Part shown: positions 34,456 through 44,947 of the stretch, piece after piece | Numbering within the stretch: the stretch's first letter is position 1 | Layout: the number at the start of each line of letters is the position of its first letter | Assembly: GCA_949317995.1 (NCBI GenBank) | Contig: OX439036.1 | Coordinates: 9,900,356-9,964,355, forward strand | Length of the DNA: 64,000 bases | Direction: 5' to 3' | Source: Acholoe squamosa | Lineage: Eukaryota; Annelida; Polychaeta; Phyllodocida; Polynoidae | Translations under genes and position numbers: made by a program | Notes under the pieces: model-generated | Told to the model about the DNA's origin: nothing | The model's database searches: none | The model's input: only the letters and a program-made list of their open reading frames with translations

Positions 34456-35488
34456 ACTATCCAAATAAATCAATATGAAAAAGTGTGTTTTTTTTTTTCT
34501 TTTAAACAAGTGAGCTGAGACTAAGTAAATGACTATGTCCACGGTGGTATGTGTATTTGGCATAGTAAGTAGAGAACCCGGTCCTTCACCAAGTATGTAA
34601 GCTGACCTGGCACATTTAAACCGATTCTACATACCAACCATGTCTACTCTCATATACATCTAGAATCAGGTACTGTATATTTTATCAGTGGTTAGCTCTA
34701 GGCAAGTAGTTGGGCAAGTAGGCTTGTTAAAGCCTTTTTTGGTCCTGCCAAATGAATATTGAGAGAGTTGTGTTCATTATTGAGAGTGTTTATCTTCATT
34801 GATTTAAACATTCCTCTTTTAATAAGAGTTTGAATAGTGTTTAGACTGTTCTTGAAGGAGGGAAAACGTAGTCCTTTCCTGAACGCGTTTATCTTTTCAT
34901 ACTAGTAGTGCATGTTGTGATGCAAAGAATGTAAAGGCCTCAAATGTTGACTGAGAGGCCGACCTACTGTCCCTGAATATGTGTAAATACATCAGTGCAG
35001 AGGCTTTCATCTCATGCAGAAATAATCAAGAAAGGAAAGACCAAGGCTATTGTGAATGTCTTATGGTAGAGTGATTATGGTATGCATGGAGATTTGGACC
35101 TCTCCCCTCTGACTCACTTACAGGGATGTAATTGATCTCTGACCATCCTGCCCCATCTATAGAAGGTTATTTTTACTATATGTGGCGTGGAGAGTCAGCA
35201 TTGTCCTACTAAAAAGAAACTGACTATACTTAGATCTTGTAGATGATACCTCCCTTTCCCATACAGTAAGAGTGCTCTACCATTAAAGGGTAAAGTAACA
35301 GGCTGGAAAGTCAGCTATTCCATCCTGATATGTAACATATCATGTCTGTCTGAAGTCATTATCAGTTGTCAGAAGTAGGAAGTGACGTAAAATTACTACA
35401 AGTACTTCATCAGTGAACAGCTCACAATGGACGCCTGTGCTATCCCTACACATACTCACACTGTTATAATAGCCTGCAGAGCTCCAGT

Positions 35489-35525
35489 GCAGGTGATTAT
35501 GCTCCAGTGTAGCATAATCACCTGC
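35489..35525. repeat. Perfect 15-bp hairpin, copy 2
   Basis: Identical stem to 13023-13059, carried along by the segmental duplication. Confidence 0.9.
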
Positions 35526-36956
35526 CCATACGGACCTTAATACAGGGAATCATAATAATATTATAATATATTATATTATATGGCCATTTTAAACATACCA
35601 TTATGGAGAAGAAATTGAAAGAAATTCTAGGTGCAGATTTCTCTAGATCAGAAAAGAAGATGCGACAACGTAGGTACAATGAAAGTGCAGATTTATTGCC
35701 TAGCAACCTCTTGTCTTGTCTTGCTTTGGTTTCTGTAATAGCTGCAACCTTAATTGCATAATATCTGGCAATTCCGACAAGCCCAACCTGTGCACCCACT
35801 CCCAGTCCTTAGGAGAAACTGAACTCCAGATGCATGATCAACTAGTACTCCTACTAATATAGACATCCCATGTGCCAACATCCTCCAAAGACTTTCAACG
35901 GCTAGTTCATCATACTGTCACTGCAAACTTGTACCACTGAAGGACTATCACCATAGCCCAGCTGTCATCCGAAAGCTCCAGTGCCGTAACGGCTACAATA
36001 TAGAACTGGTTAGAGAAACAGAAATGAGCCAAGGTTTATCATGAAGATGATCAAAGTGTAGGTTTTGAAAGCTCAAAGTAAGTTTTCTCAGATACAAAGT
36101 ACATTCTGATTACCATAAATATAAATAACCACCTAAATTTAAGCTACAGGCTGACTTCCGCAGAATGCCATCAGCAACACCATGAGCATAAAATCGTTAC
36201 TATTCCACGGCTTAGTTCAGGAGCAGAGAGGACCTAAGTAGGTATATGGGCTGGTTCAAGAAATGATGTTTTTGGCCCTCTTAGGAATCTGGGAGCTACA
36301 GTAAATTATCTAAAGCATATTTAACTCTTCTTTATTCTCCTCACATTTGATAGAAAACATCTGGGGCTTAAAGAAAAAAAGGCAATTTTCCCTATGTCGG
36401 CCTATCATTCTTGGAGTTATTGGTTGCCAAATGTGAAAAATGGCAAAAAAAAAAGCTTTTTTTTTACCTTTTTCTCCTTATTGTTTGTCTTGTATTGCCT
36501 AACAAAGCAGTCCTAGAAAACCACAAAGTACTTTCTCCCTTAGGGGTGGATCCTATCTAAGATATAAGCTGCAGTTATACAAAGGTTTTCACAATAAACT
36601 TGTCCGATATTTCACCTCAGAAACCAGTGTTTTGAAACATTCATAAGTCCCGAAATGTTGCTATCAAGAATGTGATACCAATAATATGGAATAAAAAACA
36701 CCATCAACACACTTGACCTTGTTTGTCAGTTTTGTCAGCTTTCCGACATAAAATATTGTTTTTTACGATATTATTTTTTTCAAATTAAAGTATCAAATCA
36801 AACTTGAAATACTTGATAAAACACCATTTCTGTGTATTATTGAAGCAGTATCCAAATAAGTCACTCAAGCTTGTCCTAGCTTCATTCATCTGGGAAACCC
36901 TTCTAAACATTATTTCAAATCTTATATATAAGCTCTCATATACAACTTTGTGTCAG

Positions 36957-36989
36957 CAGCATCCACACCACATCCACATGTGGGTGCTG
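36957..36989 (-). repeat. CAGCATCCAC hairpin 3' of the 37.4 kb kringle relic
   Basis: Same hairpin family as at 22512. It lies about 345 bp downstream, in gene orientation, of the end of the damaged kringle exon. Confidence 0.6.
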
Positions 36990-37106
36990 ATGAATGAAAT
37001 GTATCTATGAAGAAGCTCTTCTTACCACATTTTCATGTGTTTTTTTTGTTGTTATGATTCTAACCCCAAAAAACTTTTCAATATCTAAAAGTCAATGGTT
37101 GGTTTT

Positions 37107-37316
37107 GGGGAGTGGTCATTTTCTGACAACCTGAGGATGGTGGATTGGAGGGGGGGGGCAACACAATTTTCATAACCAAAATTTCACCCCATTTGAGCAA
37201 AAAAGCCTGTGTTCTAATAAAGAATAATTGGGGGTGCGGAATAGTTTCAAACCCCTCTGAGGAGAGACAAACCTTCTCCATGTGCCAAAGCCCTGTTGTT
37301 AAAAATGATCACTCCC
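37107..37316. mobile_element. MITE with GGGGAGTGGTCATTTT ends, copy 2
   Basis: Paralogue of 14645-14851 with a slightly decayed right end (ATGATCACTCCC). Confidence 0.7.
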
Positions 37317-37333
37317 TTAGGTAGTTTTTTTTT

Positions 37334-37470
37334 TCATTTTAGATTACTCCTGCTCCATAAAAACAAAATTAACACCGTACCATGAAAGATGTCACAATGT
37401 GGAAGTGTGGTACAATACTGCCAACTTCCACCATCCACATAACCAATTTCACCAGTGGGGTAGTGTAAAC
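37334..37470 (-). pseudogene. Damaged terminal kringle exon
   Basis: After a GATGTTACAG acceptor it reads GLHYPTGE, then directly IGYVDGGSWQYCTTLPHCD. Compared with exon 8 of the intact gene it lacks a net 18 codons covering NYCRNP and the WC pair, so kringle cysteines 3 and 4 are missing. The loss is in frame, but the fold should not form. No upstream half-exon was found nearby, so it is probably a relic of a duplicated gene. Confidence 0.8.
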
Positions 37471-37639
37471 CTGTAACATCAATTATGAGTATCAACATAT
37501 ATATTGGGTCAAAGTGGGACAGGAGTTTGTCTGTGGTGACACACACTGATACCAGTTGAAAAGATGGGAACCATCTTGTCGCTGGAAGTGGGTGTTATTC
37601 TGGAACAAGCTCAGCAAATTGTCGTTATCTGTCGCCATG

Positions 37640-37990
37640 ATTGGTCATCAATGGTGACTCCTTTTTGAGTGATAACTCACTGCGTCATCTTTCGCCACTG
37701 TGTGTCAGTCTCACATGGCATGGCAATTTATCACAACAGTCACCAACATGATCTCACTCACTGCGTGAGTATGTGCCACCCCTTGTCATCCCTCACAAAG
37801 CATGGTGACTTATCACCACCATCACCAACATGGATCTAACTCACCGCATGAGTATGTGCCACTGCCTGTCAACTCTCACTCAGAATGACGGCTTATCACA
37901 ACCATTGCCAACATGGATCTGACTCACTGTGTGATTATGTGCCACTCCCAGTCAGTTCTCACTCAGAATGGCGACTTTTCACCTGCATTG
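37640..37990. repeat. Tandem repeat of about 83 bp
   Basis: ATGTGCCAC recurs near 37771, 37854 and 37937, each preceded by a TCACTGCGTGAGT-like stretch and followed by a TCACTCAGAATGG/CACAAAGCATGG block. Copies are diverged. Confidence 0.8.
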
Positions 37991-37997
37991 CCACATG

Positions 37998-38750
37998 GCA
38001 GGAGCTTAATTCAAAACATCCTGGGATCCCAACCCCAGCGATCTTAGTGTAGGCACATATCATAAGACCTAGCTAGTCTACCCTATGTAATGCAGTGTTT
38101 GCAGGCCTGTCCAGAATAGCTAGTCCTGGGATCACTTCACTATTCCATTTCCACCACTAAGATCACTGCGATCTTAGTGAAAGAAATGCATAGTTGTTTC
38201 ACCTGAGTACAAGAGCACTTACAGGGAACACTCCTGATCAAAAGAGTGAATAGCTTGCTGCATACATAAAGAGGGGATGGAGGACATTTGCTGAGTGTCC
38301 TTGAGGGCTCTTAGGGCTACTCATGCATTAAGTGCACTGTAAGGTAATTCTTCCCTTCTCTCTCTTTGTCCTGGGGGGAGGGCACAATGCTTCTAATAGG
38401 CAAGCATAAATCATACATTCATGGGAACAACTCTTGAATACTGTACGGGGGTCAACTGCACCCTGTGCTCTTTTGTTAGCCCATATGGGGACGGGGAACG
38501 ATGGTATAAGCACTCTTGTGAAGAAGAGTGACTTCACAGCTATTCCTTTATTTTGGGACTCTTACCCCTGTGCCTAGTCAGTACTTCTTGGAATAGTGTA
38601 GGAGGGCTGAGGCTAAGATCGATGCGATCTTAGTACTGGCTAGGATATGTGAACCCAGTCAACTCTTAAGATCGCTTAATAGGATAAGGCTGATTTATTC
38701 CTAAGATCGCTGGGGTCGTGATCCCAGGATGTTTTGAATTAAGCTCCTGC
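37998..38750. mobile_element. DNA transposon-like element with about 50-bp inverted ends
   Basis: Left end GCAGGAGCTTAATTCAAAAC continuing through CATCCTGGGATC and CCCCAGCGATCTTAG is repeated in inverse at the right end. The interior repeats GATCTTAG/CTAAGATC motifs. No transposase frame is present. A second, partial copy in the opposite orientation is at 44168-44522. Confidence 0.8.
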
Positions 38751-39759
38751 TCTGCTTGTAGGCAATCCAAGCAATCCTTATGTATGGCAATGCAGTGAAG
38801 GGTGCAGTCACATAGAACCACATGTCCATCGAAAACATTGCTACCATTGAAAAAATACCTCTGCATATATGGTCTGATTGCCCAATAAGAGTTTCTATAA
38901 GTTAACAAAAGTCTTTAATGCTGGGACCTAGGTCTGTTGAATGCACTTTATGCAAGAAAAACTGGAAAAAAAAACCTCAGAGTCCTTTATTGTGTTCTTT
39001 ATGGGGAGTGGTCATTTTGTTTTAACGTGATGTTGGACTAATTTGGAAACCTCACAAAAATTCCTTTTATGGGAACAATAAATATGTCAATCTATTCCAG
39101 CTATAAAAAAGCTGGTGCATTGCCTAAGAATACATTGGGAGGTGATATTCTTCAGCAGGGGAGACAAGAAAAAAGCTGGAACTTGAAAGGAAAAAATACC
39201 ACTATAAGCCCCTATTTTTATAGTTCTACGTCCCACTAAAGTCCATTTCTAACCTGGAGGTGTTATGTATTGGCCAATTGCCAGGTTCACAATCGTAGCC
39301 TGAATCCCTATGAGAATAAAGGGCATAAAGACAGCGTGAAGAACCAATCTGAAAAAGAAACAAGTTGACCCTTATAGTGGTGAGATATCATTACAGCTGG
39401 GGTATTAGGTTACTCATCACAGAACAATGGAGAGAGATTGGATTTTCTTTCAAAAGTGAGAACATGTTTATTGATAGCCAGCAGCTACATCTTGATGTCA
39501 AGCCCCATGTGCATCTTATAGCGTCAGCAAAAGTTGGGGGTGCACCTTATTGTATATTGAACATTACTGGTAAACTGATATAAATCAAAACCTTCAGGGT
39601 TCCTATACGTGTTCTATTAGGAATGTCTCAAATACACATAGCACAATGTTAAGCAAAGAAGACCACACTTACACAAACTAAGAAATTTTGAGTAATCAGC
39701 TTTATTGCACATGATTGGTGCTCACACACTGTGGAAGGTTATTTTGGCCCAAATCTTAC

Positions 39760-40122
39760 CTGTGGAAATCTGATTCAGGGTGTATTCTGCTGCACACATA
39801 ATCAGCCATGTTTCATCGGACATCGGAGTGACAAAGTTCAGGAGGCAATTCAGACCCCCAATCATGTCAGCAATGGCTAAAGCTGCTATGAGGTAGTTAA
39901 TGTCAGGTACTGATAATGGCCAGTGGCCACCACTGTTCGAAGGTTAGAGGTGAGTGCCAACACTCCAATGGAAAGCCGTACACGGATGTTGATGAAATTG
40001 AAATTCTTGAATTGGTAGTAAGAATCTGATGGAATCCCAGAGCCAGGAAAAGTGGAAAGCATTGTGCCTGGATCCTTGGTTGAGTGAAATAGTTTAGTGA
40101 AATTGTCATTTTCTGCAGCCAT
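39760..40122 (-). pseudogene. Rhodopsin-type receptor exon (TM1 to start of TM3), frameshifted
   Basis: From ATG at 40122 the frame gives an N terminus with an NFT glycosylation sequon and a first membrane segment (LSIGVLALTSN, with SN where GN is usual). Near 39905 the frame must change; the new frame reads DINYLIAALAIADMIGGLNC, a typical TM2 with the conserved L-x-x-A-D, then a loop Trp (ETWLIMC) and the conserved TM3 Cys, ending at donor GTAAGA (39759-39754). Order and spacing of W and C match family A receptors. One base lost or gained breaks the frame, so this is a relic or a sequence error. The next exon was not found. Confidence 0.6.
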
Positions 40123-40743
40123 ATTGAGGAAGTCTTTAGTTCGGTCTATAATGTCAGGTGCTTAGGAACATTCGTGAATCATCCTCATTATAATTATGTT
40201 TTCATTCATATATACCTTTGATGATGGGGTCAAATGCAGGTGTAGTATTACTCTTTATAAGTGGCTTCTAAGTTGATGCAAAATCGAACCTGCCATAGGC
40301 CTAGATATTCATCAACTCGTACTTTATTAAATATAAAAACAGTCTACCCTTATCTCTTACCCCCTTCAGTTGTCATCCAATTAGTTTCCTTATAAAGCAA
40401 ACTACATATTGGAAATTCGAAGCAGGAAAGAAAAGCCATGTGATAATTTAAGAAAGCTTATATCAATATACAGAAATTAGTAGTTGATGGTTCAGACTTC
40501 ATGTTGTGCATGACATTTTACCTGCACTTTCCCTCAGACAAAACTTTGAAGTCTGGCCCTCAAATTAATCAGACTTGGGTTGCATGTAAAAAACTTTCCT
40601 GAATTGGCCATTTTTCAGCATTGATGACAAGCTAATGGACCTTTTGACAACAGTCTGTCCTTTAGTTTTACATTTATTATTTTTTTTTTCTCAATAGCAC
40701 AGCCATATCCCTACATGCTTGTTAATAAAATGGTAAAGGTGAA

Positions 40744-40870
40744 TGATGAGCAGTTCGAGCTGACCGTTTCTTCAGGAGCGTGTCCTGTCCATTCTGCACG
40801 AGGCCGTTAGGCCGAGTGCGAAGCGGGCAGGACACGCGAGTGAAGAAACAGGAGGCTCAAACTGATCAGA
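40744..40870. repeat. Hairpin element with GAGGCC...GGCCGAG tip
   Basis: Imperfect arms of about 47-53 bp (GTTTCTTCAGGAGCGTGTCC and complement) surround a tip that itself pairs (CGAGGCCGTTAGGCCGAG). One of four similar elements in the window. Confidence 0.75.
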
Positions 40871-41289
40871 GTTCATCTTTACAATTATGTCAAGGTGTTT
40901 GAGTGGGAAATTAATCAATATTTCATCAATATCATTCAAAATAAATAAGAATTGACCTACCACCAATGCGAAATGCTGACCGCCGCCATTTTGAATGTTA
41001 ACGTTTCAAAAAGGCTGCGCATGCGCGATAGACCTATGACGTCATAGTGCGGATTTGGCCCGGGTTATTCAACGCAGGGGTACAATACGCGGTCTGAGTG
41101 CATTGTCAATGGGGCATCGATATTCACCTTGACATAAACAATGCAATGCTTTGAAATCTTGCTCCACTCATATCGTTTAAAATACCCATCCCAGAATATT
41201 GCAAGAACTGCATCAATGAACTAATTTACAGGTAAAGTACTGTTGCCTTATCTCTGTCTAGTTTATCTCTGGGTGGCTTGTTGGGCAGG

Positions 41290-41880
41290 CCGATACAATT
41301 CATTACTGGAGAGGTTATATAATTAACCTATGGTGTCATGGGAATCCCCTGTAGTGCAATGGGAATCCCTGCATCCAGAGCTGCCCAGGAGGCCATTTCT
41401 CAATGTACTACGACTGCACACAGCCACTACGATCTAAAAATGCCAAGAATAAGCCAGGCTATCGTAGGAACTGCCCTACGACTGCTCACTACGATTAGCA
41501 GCTATATATGCACTAATTACATAAGGTTTAGTAGGGCAGTCGTACTGGTGCAGACATTAGGGACTACTAGTTCATAGGTGTGTTAAGGCCAAATTATTAG
41601 GTTCTCACTATGATTTAAAGGACAGCAGTCGTAGTGTGTTAAGAAATGGCCTCCTGACCTCATTTCCCTGACTGTCTTCCCCAAGTCCCCTGATCGGATT
41701 CATCCATATAAAAACACTGCTTACCTACAACTAGAGACCCTATTCTGCATTTATGATGTGCTTGCTAAATCAAATGAAGATCCTTGAGCTCTTACCAAGC
41801 CCATCTCTATTGTACAGACACTATTTCCTGTTTGCCATTTCTAAATAATGTGAGCTACAGATGGATATGTAAGGAATGTA
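41290..41880. repeat. Paralogous repeat, copy 1 (with MITE)
   Basis: Flanks of the MITE at 41388-41654 align with 47310-47600 in the same orientation (CCCCTGTAGTGCAATGGGAA, then CCTCATTTCC and TTTGCCATTTCTARATAATG). Divergence is moderate. Confidence 0.75.
41388..41654. mobile_element. MITE with GGAGGCCATTTCT ends
   Basis: A 267-bp insertion bounded by GGAGGCCATTTCTCAA and its inverse, with inner CTACGAC/GTCGTAG repeats. It is absent from the paralogous sequence at about 47398. No coding capacity. Confidence 0.78.
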
Positions 41881-43169
41881 GAAATAGATTGTAGTTTTGC
41901 TGCTGATCTACAGTCTGACTCACGCAACTAACAGAGGGGTATGTCCTTGTGAAAATGTTTCTACTTTTGTTTTGAAATGGCAAGCAATGTTGCTCTTCTC
42001 ACTAGGCAACTGTTTGGAGCGACAGGTTTTCTTTGGTGGTAAAAAACAAACATGTTTTTCTGCCAATCAGGGTAGGGGTCTCTTGACACACTCAATGGTT
42101 GGATGAGCGACTTTCACATTTACTCACTATAGTTAGAAGTATCTATATACATGTGCTTATCCTTTTTACAGCTTTAACCGATTTAGTTCTATAATGCTGT
42201 GTAAAATGCCTAGTGTGCTTATAATCCTTTTTTACGAAAGTGTATGAACAGATACTAAATTTCTGTGATATGTTCTCTGCCAGCAGCCAAAACAATGCCC
42301 CCTATCACAAGGGATCAGTATGACCCGACCCACATACCTCCCATATTTTATACACACCTATCACTCCCCAAGGACAGTCTCTGTGGAATTCAAGTCAAGG
42401 TTCTGTACAGAGATTGAAATCAGAAACAATCAGTAAAGGGATGATATGAGGGACACAATTCTTAGGTGTGGTATCTAGGGCATATATCATAATCACACAT
42501 GGAATTGTTGATTGTATGGCCTGATAAAAGAACAAGGCAAATTTTATTGAGCAGCATAAAATTGTAGAATGACCTTTTTCAATGTTTTTGGTCATTTATT
42601 CATCAGAAGTATAGAAATGGTGTCAATTCATATTCTATGCACATCTGAAAGGTAAGTATGCTGGTGAAGACATGACAATGAAGGAGCTTTTTTCATTATT
42701 TAAATTTAACTTAAATGTGTTCAACACACTGTAAAACATTATATGTAGGTGTTAGAGGAGCAAAATATATGATCTATATTTCAACTCAGAATGGGGTTGC
42801 CATGGGCCTCCTCATTCACATTTTACAGTGCATTTTTGATGGTTGGAACTGTGGTGTGCATGATTATGTAGGATGAGAGCAGATAGAGTATATATAGCAG
42901 TCCACAGTCTGTGTAAACATCCTGTGTCATTTCTAGCTCCTACTACAGTTGTCACAGGATCTGCGAAAAGGGGGCTTAGTGCAAGGGGTTCTAAGACCCC
43001 TTTTCCTAGTACATGTCACAGTTAGATGCTGACCATCCAACCATCTGTGTAAAACTAATACTATCTGTATCAAATCCAGTTGGTCAAATAGCTGATATCA
43101 TTACCCAAGAGATCACATGAGATTCATTTTAAATGTATCAATGTCGTTCATGTGACATGAGATATTTAT

Positions 43170-43314
43170 GGAAAGGTTTCTACAGATAGTGTTTATTTAC
43201 ACAGATAGTGGCTGGATGGGTAGTACAGATAGTGTTTACTTTTACACAGATAGTGGTTGGATTGTCAGTGTGTAGTACTTCAGATAGCAGCCGTTTACAC
43301 AGATAGTGGTTGTA

Positions 43315-43372
<58 letters not shown>
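43170..43372. repeat. Minisatellite followed by a (CT)n tract
   Basis: ACAGATAGTG recurs about every 30-45 bp from 43180 to 43312, then a CT run occupies about 43317-43372 and decays into CTAT repeats. Confidence 0.9.
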
Positions 43373-43387
<15 letters not shown>

Positions 43388-44167
43388 CTTCTCTCTCACA
43401 CTCCCTCTTTATCTCCCCTTCTGCATTGCATTGCAATAACAAGATATTATTATGTAAGATGAAAAGAATTGGTCAAGCTGATAGAGAGAGGTTTTCAACC
43501 TAGTGCCAAAATTCAATTTCCATCAGAAAAAAAACTCCGACATGATAACCTAGTAGCTCATGATCTTTTTGATTAATCATCGGAAGACCCAGAATCTGAC
43601 CCCAAATTAGCACAGTGCATAATCTTGAAACCTGTTGTTAATAGGGAACGATGCTCTGGGAAGTGGCCTTTAGTATTCAACTTCCGGTGCCAACAATTCA
43701 ACTCCCACCTAATAACCTTGGCGAGAGACCAATTTTACTAATGGACCATAAAAATGTTATGTACCCCTTACCGTTCAACTGTAACACAGTGCAACAGTTA
43801 ATAATGAATCTCAGGTTGGGATGTTAGGGCTGAAGTAGACAGAAACAAAGCATATCTGGGCATAAAGAATGGCTAGGCACCAGATATTGATCTATATGTT
43901 TGATATATTCATGTAACATTTTGTGCTGTGTAGCATAATGATTCAAATATTGATGTACAAGTAAATGGTGGAAAATTCCATCTTTCTTTGTCAGTCATAC
44001 CCTTACCAAGTACACAATTCTTTTAAACAAAACTATCTACTTGAATCTTCTCAGTCCAATCAATCTTGCAAATTTGTATGAACTAACAGCAATTCAATGA
44101 ATAAATTGTCTGACTCTATCTTTGTTAATTAATGGAATGTATATATAGGTTAAGTCAACCTGGAGGT

Positions 44168-44522
44168 TTATTCGAAACATCCTGGGATCGCAACCTCAGC
44201 GATCTTAGGAATTATTCTACCTTATGCTATTGAGCAATCTTAAGATTAGACTGCGTTCACATTTCCTAGCCAGCACTAAGATCGCATCAATCTTAGCCTC
44301 AGCCCTCCTACACTATTCCAAGAAGTACTGACTGGGCACAGGGGTAAGAGTCCCAAAATAAAGGAATAGCTGTGGAGCCACTCTTCTTCACAACAGTGTT
44401 TATATCATCGTTCCCCGTCCCTATATGGGCTAACAAAAGAGCACAGGGTGCAGTTGACCCCTGTACAGTATTCAAGAGTTGTTCCCATAAATGTATGATT
44501 TATGCTTGCCTATTAGAGGCCT
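44168..44522. mobile_element. Partial inverted copy of the 37998-38750 element
   Basis: Matches the reverse complement of about 38740-38400, including TTCGAAACATCCTGGGATCG and the GATCTTAG repeats. The other end is missing. Confidence 0.78.
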
Positions 44523-44947
44523 GTTCGAAGAAAGCCATGGGTACCAACAAACACATATTTTCAATAGTAAAGGAATCATTAATATACTGAAACATAGTTT
44601 TCTTTATCAATGATAGCCAGCCGCATTCCTAGAACTATAAGACTTAGTTTAATACTTGACTACGTCTTTCATTTTATATTTTCTCATTTTTATAAAGAAT
44701 ATTTGTTTGGGCAGATTAGAATATCTTTACATGTCATGGGGTAACTATTGAATGATAACGCAGGGGGTATCTGATAAAGATAAAGCGATCCAGTGACATG
44801 AGCAGAATGTAGACTAGATTTAGACCTAAAGACCACACAAATATAAAAATAGAATAAAATAGACCTAATTTCTCAAATATGACCTAGAAATGTCATTGCC
44901 CATCCACTTTGGGTCTTTGAACAGATAATGGACCTCATAACAACTGT

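Larger units (their letters stand above)
28758..37380. repeat. Segmental duplication, copy 2 (with LINE B inserted)
   Basis: Matches 10461-14916 in direct orientation over 28758-30358 and 34456-37380. The two copies bracket the kringle gene, so the unit may once have been larger. Immediately after the shared segment ends here, a damaged terminal kringle exon appears (37470-37334), which copy 1 lacks. Confidence 0.9.

Noticed and set aside
37640-37990. CRISPR-like array
   Set aside because: The repeats are contiguous, diverged and without spacers, in a eukaryotic context.
43257-43503. Frames with long Ser-Leu runs
   Set aside because: Translation of the (CT)n microsatellite.
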